Origin: Arhodomonas sp052060015
Lineage (GTDB): Bacteria; Pseudomonadota; Gammaproteobacteria; Nitrococcales; Nitrococcaceae
Length of the DNA stretch: 64,000 nucleotides
Assembly (NCBI RefSeq): GCF_052060015.1
Contig: NZ_JBPODZ010000004.1
Coordinates: 124,001-188,000 of the forward strand
Reading direction: 5' to 3'
The notes beneath the pieces were generated by a model, which was not told the origin of the DNA, did not search any database, and saw only the letters and a list, made by a program, of their open reading frames with translations. The translations under genes were made by a program, and so were the position numbers. Each line of letters opens with the position of its first letter. Within the stretch, counting starts at the first letter, position 1. Positions 16,257-24,693 of the stretch are shown here, one piece after another.

Positions 16257-17225
16257 TCACCCACGGGCGCGCACTGCGGCACGGAAGGCCTGCAGGAAGG
16301 CCGTGGTCGCGGGTGTCGGCGGGCGGCTGGTGGCGATGCTAAGGCCGACGGGCCCCAGGTGTTCGGGGATGGTCAGGGGCAGTATGGTCAGCAGGTCCTG
16401 GCTCACATACTGCTCGGCGACGGCGAGCGGAAGTAGGCAGACCGTATCGGTGGACTGCATCACCTGGATGTTGGTGAGTATGGACAGCGAGTGGATCCGG
16501 TTTGCCGGCAACGGTCGACCGGCCCGCCGGAACATGCGCTCGATGGCCAGCCGCACCGGACCATGGGAGGTGGGGATGATCCAGGGGAAACGGTCCAGGT
16601 CTTCGATCTCCACGGAGCCGCGTCCCGCCGCTGGATGGCCGGGACGGCCCACCGCAGCGAGTTGCTCCTCATAGAGCGGTTCGTGGCGGATCCCCGGGTG
16701 GACCTCGTAGGGGATTCGACCGACCACGATGTCCAGCTCACCGGCGGCGAGTCGCGGAAACAGCTCCTCGTTGATACCTTCCTGGACGGTCACGATGATC
16801 CCCGGAGACCGGCGTTTCAGCATCACAATGGCCTGCGGCAGTAACCAGGCCGCGGCGGAGATCATGGTTCCGGCCATCACGTGCCCCCCGCTCGCCGAGC
16901 TCAGCGCTGTGAGGTCATCACCGAGGTGACGCACTTCGTTGAGGATCGCCTTGATCCGCGTGCGCACCGCCTCACCATAGGCCGTGGGTCGCACCCCGCG
17001 GGGCGTGCGCTCCAGCAGGGGCACCGAGAGGACCTCCTCCATCGCCTTCACCGCCTTGGTCACTGCCGGCTGGGTGAGTTTTAGTGTCTCCGCCGCCTTG
17101 AGCAGTGAGCGCTCCTCAAGGACGGCATCAAGGATGACCAATTGGCGCAGTTTCAGATGGCGGCGGAGAAAGCGTTCGTCGAGATCGCGGGGACCATCCT
17201 GGGTGCTGGGGTCGAACTCGTCCAT
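16257..17225 (-). CDS. LysR-family regulator of the 3-hydroxyanthranilate operon (probable)
   Basis: The 322-residue LysR protein has an N-terminal extension of about 20 residues. The helix-turn-helix is around 40-65 (KAAETLKLTQPAVTKAVKAM), and the effector domain begins near 110. The TPRGVRPTAYGE block and the long N-terminus resemble the PcaQ/GbpR subgroup, which handles aromatic-acid and sugar catabolism. The gene lies directly upstream of HAAO on the same strand and 188 bp divergent from purE. GAGGA precedes its ATG. An aromatic intermediate is the likely co-inducer by position. Confidence 0.85.
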   Translation of the reverse strand: MDEFDPSTQDGPRDLDERFLRRHLKLRQLVILDAVLEERSLLKAAETLKLTQPAVTKAVKAMEEVLSVPLLERTPRGVRPTAYGEAVRTRIKAILNEVRHLGDDLTALSSASGGHVMAGTMISAAAWLLPQAIVMLKRRSPGIIVTVQEGINEELFPRLAAGELDIVVGRIPYEVHPGIRHEPLYEEQLAAVGRPGHPAAGRGSVEIEDLDRFPWIIPTSHGPVRLAIERMFRRAGRPLPANRIHSLSILTNIQVMQSTDTVCLLPLAVAEQYVSQDLLTILPLTIPEHLGPVGLSIATSRPPTPATTAFLQAFRAAVRARG

Positions 17226-17413
17226 CGGGTCCTCGCTGGCGTGGATCGTGGGTGACCGGTCCGGCTCCGGGGATCCGCGCCCATCGCAGGCCCGGGATGT
17301 CCCCGCTCACGGTGTGGCGACGAGGGTAACCGATGCGGCCCGGGTGCAGTCACCGGCGGCGGTACGGTGGCCGCGATGTTAGACTCTGCGTTTTGCCCGG
17401 GGAGGGAAACGCG

Positions 17414-17905
17414 ATGAGCGACGCACGACCCCTGGTCGGGGTGATCATGGGGAGCAAGTCCGACTGGGAGACGATGCGCCATGCCGACGAGGTGCTCAGC
17501 GACTTCGGCGTCGCCCACGAGTGCGCCATCGTCTCGGCCCACCGCACGCCGGAGCGTATGCGCGAGTACGCCCATTCCGCCGAGGGACGGGGCCTGCGGG
17601 TGATCATCGCCGGCGCCGGCGGCGCCGCCCACCTCCCGGGGATGGTCGCCGCCCAGACCCTGCTGCCGGTGCTCGGCGTGCCGGTGGAGAGCCGCGCCCT
17701 GCAGGGCATGGATTCACTGCTGTCCATCGTCCAGATGCCCGGCGGCGTACCCACCGCCACCTTCGCCATCGGCCGTTCCGGGGCCCGCAACGCGGCACTC
17801 TTCGCGGTGTCCCTGCTCGCTGGCGAGGACACTGGGCTGCGCGATGCCCTGGCCCGTTTCCGCGACGAGCAGGCCCGCAAGGTGATGGAGGACGAGCTGC
17901 CGTGA
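17414..17905 (+). CDS. purE: N5-carboxyaminoimidazole ribonucleotide mutase
   Basis: This class I PurE rearranges N5-CAIR to CAIR in purine synthesis. The start is ATG 17414, with GGAGGG at 17401-17406. An upstream in-frame extension has no family match. The 163-residue product shows IMGSKSDWETM at 13-23, SAHRTPERM near 43 and GGAAHLPGM near 73, the full active-site set. Its stop overlaps the purK GTG (GTGA). TTAGACT around 17377 is the only AT-rich stretch resembling a -10 element. Confidence 0.96.
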   Translation: MSDARPLVGVIMGSKSDWETMRHADEVLSDFGVAHECAIVSAHRTPERMREYAHSAEGRGLRVIIAGAGGAAHLPGMVAAQTLLPVLGVPVESRALQGMDSLLSIVQMPGGVPTATFAIGRSGARNAALFAVSLLAGEDTGLRDALARFRDEQARKVMEDELP

Positions 17906-19053
17906 CCCCCCCCATCCTGCCCGGCGCCGTCCTCGGCGTGCTCGGCAGCGGCCAGCTCGGCCGCATGTTCGCCATCGCCGCCCGCCGCATGGGCTATCGG
18001 GTGCATACCCTATCACCGGCGGCCGGGTCACCCACCGGCCAGGTGGCGGACCGCGAGGTGGTGGCGGACTATGACGATCTCGACGCCGTGGCGGAGTTCG
18101 CCCGTGGCGTGGACGTGGTCACCTTTGAGTTCGAGAACGTCCCGGTGGCCGCCGCCGAGACGGCGGCGCGGTTCGTGCCCGTCCGCCCCCGCGGCGAGGT
18201 GCTGCACGTCGCCCAGCACCGGCTGCGGGAAAAGACCACCCTCTGGCGTTTGGGTGTCCCCACCGCGGCGTTCGAGGCGGTGGACTCGCCGCAGGCGCTG
18301 GATGCCGCCCTCGGCCGTATCGGCACCCCCGCAGTGCTGAAGACCGCTGGTTTCGGCTACGATGGCAAGGGCCAGATCGTGCTCCGCCAGCCAGCGGAGG
18401 CCGGCCAGGCCTGGCGGGCCATCGGCGCCGGCGAGGCGGTGCTGGAGGCCTTCGTCGACTTCGAGAGCGAGGTCAGCGTCGTCGCCGCTCGCGGTGCCGA
18501 CGGCGCATTCGTCCATTACGGGGTCACCGAGAACCGCCATCGCGACCACATCCTCGATGTTTCCCTGCCCGGTGTTTCCCTGCCCGGAGATGGCAATGAG
18601 CGGGCGGTGGCCCTGGCCCGGGAGATCCTTGAGGCCCTGGACGTCGTAGGGGTGCTCTGCGTGGAGTTCTTCGTCACCCGTGACGGTGAGCTCCTGGTCA
18701 ACGAGCTGGCGCCGCGGCCGCACAACTCGGGGCACTTCAGCGTGGATGCCAGTGTCACCTGCCAGTTCGAGCAGCAGGTGCGTGCCGCTTGCGCCCTGCC
18801 CCTGGGGGATACGGGGTTGCTTCGCCCCGCGGCGATGGTCAACCTGCTCGGCGATCTCTGGGATGCCGGCGAGCCGGACTGGGCGGCGGCGCTCCGCGAC
18901 CCCCGAGTCAAGCTCCATCTCTACGGCAAGGCCGAGGCCCGCCCCGGTCGCAAGATGGGCCACCTTACCGCCTTCGGCGACGATGCCGAGGATGCCGCGC
19001 AACGGGCCCTCGCCGCTCGCACGCGCTTGAGTGCATCCGCCCGGGGCGGCTGA
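17902..19053 (+). CDS. purK: N5-carboxyaminoimidazole ribonucleotide synthase
   Basis: This ATP-grasp enzyme uses ATP and bicarbonate to make N5-CAIR for PurE. The start is the GTG overlapping the purE stop, giving 383 residues that begin TPPILPGAVLGVLGSGQLGRM. The ATP-grasp core includes PAVLKTAGFGYDGKGQ and the metal-site block LLVNELAPRPHNSGHF. An exact-looking 15-bp tandem duplication at 18559-18588 encodes VSLPGVSLPG in the loop after HILD, where relatives usually have one copy. It keeps the frame and is probably harmless. Confidence 0.95.
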   Translation: MTPPILPGAVLGVLGSGQLGRMFAIAARRMGYRVHTLSPAAGSPTGQVADREVVADYDDLDAVAEFARGVDVVTFEFENVPVAAAETAARFVPVRPRGEVLHVAQHRLREKTTLWRLGVPTAAFEAVDSPQALDAALGRIGTPAVLKTAGFGYDGKGQIVLRQPAEAGQAWRAIGAGEAVLEAFVDFESEVSVVAARGADGAFVHYGVTENRHRDHILDVSLPGVSLPGDGNERAVALAREILEALDVVGVLCVEFFVTRDGELLVNELAPRPHNSGHFSVDASVTCQFEQQVRAACALPLGDTGLLRPAAMVNLLGDLWDAGEPDWAAALRDPRVKLHLYGKAEARPGRKMGHLTAFGDDAEDAAQRALAARTRLSASARGG

Positions 19054-19064
19054 ACCGCCGCCCC
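19043..19064 (+). terminator. Hairpin at the end of purK
   Basis: GGGGCGGC-tgaacc-GCCGCCCC is a perfect 8-bp stem with a 6-base loop containing the purK stop codon. There is no T-run after it, so it is at best a weak or factor-dependent terminator or an mRNA 3'-end stabiliser. Confidence 0.35.
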
Positions 19065-19149
19065 AGGCGCGGGCGGACCATCCCCCGTCGTCCACTGTCC
19101 CGCCCCTCGGCGGGTGAATCCGTTGACATACCGGGAAAACAACGCTGCC

Positions 19150-20061
19150 ATGTGGTTTCGCAATCTCTGCATCTACCGTTTGAACGAGCCCTTCCCCTTC
19201 GATGCTGAGCAGCTGGCCGCTCGCCTGGCCGACTTCGCCTTCCAGCCGGTGGGGCGCACCGAATCCCTCTCCCGGGGCTGGGTGCCGCCCGGCCCCGACG
19301 GGGAGGCCCTGGTCTATGCCAGTGGCAGCCAGTACCTGGTCTGCCTGCAGGAGGAATCCCGGCTGTTGCCGGCCTCGGTGATCCGCGAGGCCCTCGACGA
19401 GCGGGTCGCCGAGCGGGAGGCCGCCGAGCACCGCAAGCTCGGTCGCAAGGAGAAGAACCGCCTCAAGGAGGAGATCACCGTGGAGCTATTGCCTCGGGCA
19501 TTCACCCGGGCGAAGCCACTCTATGCCTGGATCGATACCCGAAATCGATACCTGGTGGTGGACACCGCCACCTGGCGGCAGGCCGAGGACCTCACGGAGC
19601 TGCTGCGCTCCTGCCTCGGCAGCCTGCCGATCCAGCCACTGACGGCGGCGGGCAACCCACAGCCGGTGATGACCGAATGGCTGGCGCACCAGTCCGAGCC
19701 GGCGGACGTGGAGATCGGTGACGAAGCGGTCTTCGAGGATCCGCAGAACGAGGGTGCCGAGGTGCGCTGCAAGCGCCTGGACCTGCACTCCGGCGAGGTC
19801 ACCGCCCACATCAAGGCCGGCAAGCTGGTGCGGCGCCTGGCGCTCACCTGGGACGAGCGCATGGGCCTGGTCCTGGACGCCGACCTGTCGGTGAAGCGGC
19901 TGAAGTTCCTGGACGTGGTTCGGGAGGGGGATGACGACTTCACCCCCGACTCGGCGGCGGAGCGCTTCGATGCCGACTTCGCCATCATGACCCTGGAGCT
20001 CGGGCGTTTCTTGCCCAGGCTCACGGAGCTATTCGGCGGTGAGGCAGGCGCCGCCGGCTAG
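19150..20061 (+). CDS. rdgC: Recombination-associated protein RdgC
   Basis: RdgC is a ring-shaped DNA-binding protein that limits RecA activity in gammaproteobacteria and betaproteobacteria. The product begins MWFRNLCIYRLNEPF, the typical N-terminus, which fixes the start at ATG 19150 (303 residues, the usual length). The blocks LKEEITVELLPRAF near 110 and YAWIDTRNRYLVVDTA near 125 are characteristic. It ends in a TAG that shares two bases with the stop of tesA on the other strand (CTAG). No strong ribosome site is visible; TTGACA at 19123 lacks a matching -10. Confidence 0.95.
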   Translation: MWFRNLCIYRLNEPFPFDAEQLAARLADFAFQPVGRTESLSRGWVPPGPDGEALVYASGSQYLVCLQEESRLLPASVIREALDERVAEREAAEHRKLGRKEKNRLKEEITVELLPRAFTRAKPLYAWIDTRNRYLVVDTATWRQAEDLTELLRSCLGSLPIQPLTAAGNPQPVMTEWLAHQSEPADVEIGDEAVFEDPQNEGAEVRCKRLDLHSGEVTAHIKAGKLVRRLALTWDERMGLVLDADLSVKRLKFLDVVREGDDDFTPDSAAERFDADFAIMTLELGRFLPRLTELFGGEAGAAG

Positions 20062-20681
20062 CGTCCTTGCTCCGTGGGCAGCAGCGGCGCGAGCTGCGGC
20101 CAGACGTTGTCCAGCAGTCGGGGCTGGGCGGCGGCGTTGGGATGTACGCCGTCGTCCTGCATAAGCGCGCGGTTGCCGCCCACCCCCTTGAGGAACTTCG
20201 GCACCAGCGGGATGTCCCGACTTTCGGCGACGTCATGGAAGACTTGCTGGAAGCGCTCGATGAAGGCCGCGCCGTAGTTGGAGGGCAGCCGTACGCCGAC
20301 GAGCAACACCCGGGCCCCGTGGCCCAGGGCCGCGTCCACCATGGCCTCAAGGTTGCGGCGGGTCTCCGCCAGGGGCAGCCCGCGGAGGCCGTCGTTGCCG
20401 CCGAGCTCGATGACGACGATGTCCGGGTCGTGGCGCTCCAGGGCCGCTGGCAGGCGCGCCCGCCCGCCCCGGGTGGTATCGCCGGTGATGCTGGCGTTGA
20501 CCACCTCGGCATCGTGGCCCCGGCTGGTCAGGCGTTCCCGGAGCAGGGCCACCCAGCCGGCCTCCCGCGGGATCTCATAGGCAGCACTGAGGCTGTCACC
20601 GAGCACCAGGATGGTGACCGGTGCCGCCACCGCGCCCTGCGCGAGGCATAGCAATACGGCAGCAAGGAGTATGCGTAACAT
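20058..20681 (-). CDS. tesA: Periplasmic GDSL esterase/lysophospholipase TesA
   Basis: This SGNH-family esterase (TesA/ApeA/EstA type) hydrolyses acyl and aryl esters in the periplasm. The 207-residue product starts with a signal peptide (MLRILLAAVLLCLAQGAVAA). The nucleophile is S30 (LGDSLSAAY), the oxyanion residues are in GGNDGLRG (N96), and the catalytic D187/H190 are in DDGVHPN. The start codon shares bases with that of ybbA on the opposite strand (CATG), and the stop shares bases with rdgC. The tesA/ybbA/ybbP arrangement is conserved in many gammaproteobacteria, including E. coli. Confidence 0.93.
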   Translation of the reverse strand: MLRILLAAVLLCLAQGAVAAPVTILVLGDSLSAAYEIPREAGWVALLRERLTSRGHDAEVVNASITGDTTRGGRARLPAALERHDPDIVVIELGGNDGLRGLPLAETRRNLEAMVDAALGHGARVLLVGVRLPSNYGAAFIERFQQVFHDVAESRDIPLVPKFLKGVGGNRALMQDDGVHPNAAAQPRLLDNVWPQLAPLLPTEQGR

Positions 20682-21375
20682 GTCCACGGATCCCGATGGC
20701 TGTGTGCTCCAGGCCGAGGGCCTGACCATGCGGTTCAACGCCCCGGAGGGGGCGATCACCCTGTTCAGCGGGGTCGATCTTAGCATCCCCGAAGGCGATA
20801 CCGTGGCGGTGCTCGGGACCTCGGGTTCCGGCAAGTCCACGCTGCTCGGGCTGCTCGCCGGGCTGGATCAGCCCACCGCGGGGCGGGTCCTGCTGGACGG
20901 CTACGATCTCTCGCGCCTCGACGAGGACGCCCGCGCGGAGCTCCGTGCGGGCCGGGTGGGATTCGTGTTCCAGGCCTTTCACCTGTTGCCGGGGATGACC
21001 GCCCTGGAGAACGTGATGCTCCCCGGCGAGCTCGCCGGGGAGCCGGATGTGCGGCGCCACGCCGAGGAGGCCCTCACCCGGGTGGGGCTCGCCGGCCGCC
21101 TGGCGCACTATCCGAGCCAGCTCTCCGGCGGCGAGCAGCAGCGCGTGGCCATGGCCCGGGCCTTCGTCGGCCGTCCCCGGGTGCTGTTCGCCGATGAGCC
21201 TACCGGCAACCTGGACCGCCACACCGGCGAGCACATCATCGATGCGCTATTCGAGCTCAACCGGGACTATCGGACCACCCTGGTGCTGGTGACCCATGAC
21301 CCGGAGCTCGCCGGCCGTTGCCGGCGCGTCCTCCGGGTGGGTGGGGACGGCGTGCGAGAGGAGGCGGCGGCTTGA
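20680..21375 (+). CDS. ybbA: ABC transporter ATP-binding protein YbbA
   Basis: This is a LolD/MacB-type ATPase of 231 residues. The Walker A is GTSGSGKSTLLGLLAGLDQP near 45, the signature LSGGEQQRVAMARAF near 147, and Walker B VLFADEPTGNLD near 168. I choose ATG 20680, with AAGGAG 10 bases upstream. An ATG at 20671 is too close to that site. Its stop overlaps the ybbP TTG start (TTGA). With YbbP it forms a putative envelope-lipid or thioether exporter whose cargo is not firmly known. The promoter must lie inside tesA. Confidence 0.92.
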   Translation: MSTDPDGCVLQAEGLTMRFNAPEGAITLFSGVDLSIPEGDTVAVLGTSGSGKSTLLGLLAGLDQPTAGRVLLDGYDLSRLDEDARAELRAGRVGFVFQAFHLLPGMTALENVMLPGELAGEPDVRRHAEEALTRVGLAGRLAHYPSQLSGGEQQRVAMARAFVGRPRVLFADEPTGNLDRHTGEHIIDALFELNRDYRTTLVLVTHDPELAGRCRRVLRVGGDGVREEAAA

Positions 21376-23849
21376 TCCTCGCCCTGCGCTGGCTCTGGCG
21401 CGACTGGCGCGGCGGTGAGCTGCGGCTGCTCGCCCTGGCGGTAACGGTGGCCGTGGCCGCGGTGACCTCCGTGGGCTGGCTGGCTGAGCGCGTGGGTGCC
21501 GCCACCGAGGCCCGTGCCGCGGATCTCCTCGCCGCTGACCGCGCCGTGGAGCGCCCCGATGCCATTCCCGCGGAATGGGAGCGGCGGGCGGTCGATGGGC
21601 ACGGGCTGCGCACCGCGCGCACCGCCGAGTTCCCCAGCGTGGTGGTCGCCGGGGATCGCACCCAGTTGGTCTCGGTGAAGGCCGTGACCCCCGGCTACCC
21701 CCTGCGCGGTGGGCTGCAGATCCGTGACGCCCTTGATGGCGAAGAGTACGCCACCGCCGAGACCCCCGACACGGGTAGCGTCTGGGTGGCCCCCCGCCTG
21801 CTCCGGCAGCTGGGTCTGTCGGTGGGCGAGCGCCTGACCCTCGGTGAGCAACGCCTTCGCATCGACCGGGTCATTGCCCTGGAACCGGACCGCGGGAGCT
21901 TCTTCAACAGCCTCGCGCCCCGGGTGCTCATGGCGGAGGCGGACCTGGCGGCCACGGGTCTGATCGGCCCGGGTAGCCGGGTGCGCTACAAGCTCCTGCT
22001 CGCCGGTGATGCCGAGGCCGCCCGGGCATTCACCGATGCCCTGGTGGCCGAGCACGGCAATGCCGTGGAGATCGAGACCCCCACCGACGGCCCCCAGGGC
22101 GTGGGCGAGGCCGTCTCCCGGGCCAAGCGCTTCCTCGGTCTGGGGGCGTTGCTCACCGTGGTGGTGGCCGGCGTGGCGGTGCTGCTGACCGTACGCCATT
22201 ACGCCGAGCGACAGTTCCTGGCGGTGGCGGTGATGCGGGCAGTGGGCGCCACCCGACGGCGACTGACCCTGCTCTTCGTGGGCCGGTTGCTCTGGCTCGG
22301 TCTCTTCGCCGGCGCCGCCGGCGGCCTGTTGGGCTATCTGGTCCACTGGGGGATGCTGGCCTTTGTCGCCGATCTCATCGATCGGGATATTTCCCCGGCC
22401 GGTTGGCGGCCCCTGGCGGTGGGTTGGCTGACGGCGCTGGCGGCCCTGTTCGGCTTTGCACTGCCCACCTTGTTGCGCCTGCGCGATGTGCCGCCCATGC
22501 GGGTGCTGCGTCGGGAAGCGGGGGAGGGCATCCTGCGCTCCGGCATCCCCGTCGCAGTGGCTGGTGTCGTCGTCTGCGGCCTGATGGCCTGGCAGGCCGG
22601 CGAGTGGCAGCTCGCCGCCTACGTGATCGGCGCCCTGCTGGCAGTGGTGGCATTGCTGGCCGCCGCGGCCTGGCTGAGCATCGTTGCAGTGCGGGCGCTG
22701 GCCCGGCGCCGTGGTGGCCGATTGCTGTGGCTGAGCGGCTTTACCCGTCGCCCCTGGACGGCGGTGGTCCAGATCGTGGGGGTGGGCTCGGGGCTGATGG
22801 CGCTGTTCCTGCTCGCCGTGGTGCGCAATGATCTCCTGGACGCCTGGCAGGACCGCATCCCGCCGGATGCCGCCAACCAGTTCCTCATTAACATCCAGCC
22901 GGATGAGCTTCCCGGCGTCCGTGAGCGCCTTGCGGAGCACGGCATAGACGCCGGATTCTCGCCCATGGTCCGGGGGCGCATGGTGGCGCAGAACGGCGAG
23001 CCGGTGGGCTTCCGCGAGGCCGCCGACGATGGTGGCGCAGGGCGCCGCGGTCGCCAGGAGTTCAATCTGACCTGGGCCGAGGAGCCCCAGGCCGGCAACC
23101 GGGTGGTCGCCGGCCAGTGGTGGGAGGGCGACGCACCGGGAGAGCTCTCTGTGGAGGTGGATTTCGCCGGCCGTCACGACATCGCCCTCGGGGATACGCT
23201 CACCTTTGACATCGGCGGTCAGCGTGTCGAGGCCGAGGTGACCAGCCTCCGTGAGGTGGCCTGGGAGAGCTTTCAGGTGAATTTCTTCGTGGTGGCCTCG
23301 CCCGGCACCCTGGAGGATCTGCCCCGGACCTGGCTTACCAGTTTCCATGCCCCGGAGGGCGCCGACGACCTCATCATCGACGTGCTCCGGGACTACCCCA
23401 GCGTCACCGCTATCGACGTCACCACGATTCTGCGCACGGTGCGGGGCATCATGGATCAGGGCAGCCGGGTTGTGGAGTTGATGTCGTTGCTCACCCTCGC
23501 CGCGGGGGTGCTGGTGCTGCTCGCGGCGCTGCAGATCACCGGAGAGCAGCGGCGCTTCGAGAGTGCCCTGCTACGGGCCCTTGGTGCCACCGGCGCTAGG
23601 GTGCGGAGGCTTGCCCGCCACGAGCTTTGGTTGCTCGGGGCCGTCTCCGGGCTCATCGCCGGCGGTGTGGCCACCGGCGCCGGTGTGTTCGTCGCCGAGG
23701 GCCTGTTCGACCTCGACTACCCGTTCAACCCCTGGGCCCTGCTCGCCGGCGTCGTCGTGGGCGTGGTCACGGTCTGGGCCGCCGGGGGCATCGCCGCCCG
23801 GCGCTATTACCGGGTCTCCCCCATGCGCCTGTTGCGCGAGGGGGACTGA
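21372..23849 (+). CDS. ybbP: FtsX-like ABC permease YbbP
   Basis: This 825-residue inner-membrane permease has two FtsX domains. One covers roughly 240-360 with the block VLLTVRHYAERQFLAVAVMR. The other is C-terminal, with LESALLRALGATGARVRR-like sequence. A large periplasmic part lies between. The likely start is TTG 21372, overlapping the ybbA stop by 4 bp, with GAGGAGG just upstream. No ATG or GTG is better placed. The first helix (residues 16-35) follows an RDW-containing amphipathic start. It works with YbbA. The gene ends 4 bp before the convergent cysQ stop. Confidence 0.9.
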   Translation: MILALRWLWRDWRGGELRLLALAVTVAVAAVTSVGWLAERVGAATEARAADLLAADRAVERPDAIPAEWERRAVDGHGLRTARTAEFPSVVVAGDRTQLVSVKAVTPGYPLRGGLQIRDALDGEEYATAETPDTGSVWVAPRLLRQLGLSVGERLTLGEQRLRIDRVIALEPDRGSFFNSLAPRVLMAEADLAATGLIGPGSRVRYKLLLAGDAEAARAFTDALVAEHGNAVEIETPTDGPQGVGEAVSRAKRFLGLGALLTVVVAGVAVLLTVRHYAERQFLAVAVMRAVGATRRRLTLLFVGRLLWLGLFAGAAGGLLGYLVHWGMLAFVADLIDRDISPAGWRPLAVGWLTALAALFGFALPTLLRLRDVPPMRVLRREAGEGILRSGIPVAVAGVVVCGLMAWQAGEWQLAAYVIGALLAVVALLAAAAWLSIVAVRALARRRGGRLLWLSGFTRRPWTAVVQIVGVGSGLMALFLLAVVRNDLLDAWQDRIPPDAANQFLINIQPDELPGVRERLAEHGIDAGFSPMVRGRMVAQNGEPVGFREAADDGGAGRRGRQEFNLTWAEEPQAGNRVVAGQWWEGDAPGELSVEVDFAGRHDIALGDTLTFDIGGQRVEAEVTSLREVAWESFQVNFFVVASPGTLEDLPRTWLTSFHAPEGADDLIIDVLRDYPSVTAIDVTTILRTVRGIMDQGSRVVELMSLLTLAAGVLVLLAALQITGEQRRFESALLRALGATGARVRRLARHELWLLGAVSGLIAGGVATGAGVFVAEGLFDLDYPFNPWALLAGVVVGVVTVWAAGGIAARRYYRVSPMRLLREGD

Positions 23850-23853
23850 GGGA

Positions 23854-24693
23854 TCAGCGCTCGTTGAGCGGGAAGCCCTCCAGGTAGGGCTGCCAGTCCG
23901 CCGCTGCGTCGCCCACGGCGAGGAAGTCCGGGTTGAGCAGCGAGGGCTTGGTATTGTAGCGAAGCGGTGTGCCGTCCATGCGCAGCACCGTCCCACCGGC
24001 GGCCTCGACGACGCATTGCGCCGCCGCCGTGTCCCACTCGGAGGTGGGCCCGAAGCGGGGATAGAGATCGGCGGCCCCCTCGGCGACCAGGCAGAACTTC
24101 AGTGAGCTGCCCATGGAGGTGGTCTCATAGCCGGGCAGGCGCTCGAGCAGGGCGTCCACCGCCTCGCCCCGGTGGGAGCGGCTGACCACCGCAGTCCAGG
24201 GCCCCTCGCCGCGGTTGCGGGTGTGGATTCGCCGGCGGTGGTCCCGGTCATGGTCGATTCGGGTAGCACCATCGCCGGCCACGCCCACCCAGCTGCGCTC
24301 TAGCACCGGCGCATGGACCACGCCGGCGACGGGACGGTCGCCGGCCACCAGCGCCACGTTGACGGTGAACTCGCCGTTCTTCTTGATGAATTCCTTGGTC
24401 CCGTCCAGGGGATCCACCAGCCAGTACACCGGCCAGCTCCGCCGGGTCTCGAAGGGTATGTCCGCGTCCTCCTCCGAGAGCACCGGAAACGCCGGACCGA
24501 GGGCGGCCAGGCCGGTGGCCAGATGCTCGTGGGCGGCCTGGTCGGCTTCGGTCAACGGTGAATCGTCGTCCTTGGTGGTGACGTCGAAGTCCCGCGCATA
24601 GACCCTGAGGATGCGTTCGCCGGCCTCCCGGCAGAGCGTCAGGGTGGCGTCGGCGAGGCGACGGAGGGTGTCGGTATCGATTGCGCTGCTCAC
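23854..24693 (-). CDS. cysQ: 3'(2'),5'-bisphosphate nucleotidase
   Basis: CysQ hydrolyses PAP to AMP, which prevents PAP build-up during sulfate assimilation; it is Mg-dependent and lithium-sensitive. The 279-residue product has the inositol-phosphatase-fold motifs SEED (73-76), DPLDGTKEFI (94-103) and EWDTAAAQCVVEAAGG near 220. Its ATG overlaps the nudE stop by 4 bp. nudE-cysQ is a common gammaproteobacterial pair. Salt sensitivity of this enzyme class is of interest in a halophile, but nothing unusual is visible in the active-site motifs. Confidence 0.94.
   Translation of the reverse strand: MSSAIDTDTLRRLADATLTLCREAGERILRVYARDFDVTTKDDDSPLTEADQAAHEHLATGLAALGPAFPVLSEEDADIPFETRRSWPVYWLVDPLDGTKEFIKKNGEFTVNVALVAGDRPVAGVVHAPVLERSWVGVAGDGATRIDHDRDHRRRIHTRNRGEGPWTAVVSRSHRGEAVDALLERLPGYETTSMGSSLKFCLVAEGAADLYPRFGPTSEWDTAAAQCVVEAAGGTVLRMDGTPLRYNTKPSLLNPDFLAVGDAAADWQPYLEGFPLNER

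Noticed and set aside
19123..19151. TTGACA before rdgC as a promoter
   Set aside because: No -10 match lies at the right distance; the next hexamer overlaps the rdgC ATG.
21267..23348. Long minus-strand reading frame (about 690 codons) opposite ybbP
   Set aside because: It is the shadow of a real gene in GC-rich DNA. It is rich in His, Gln and Gly with no domain, and ybbP has clear family motifs.
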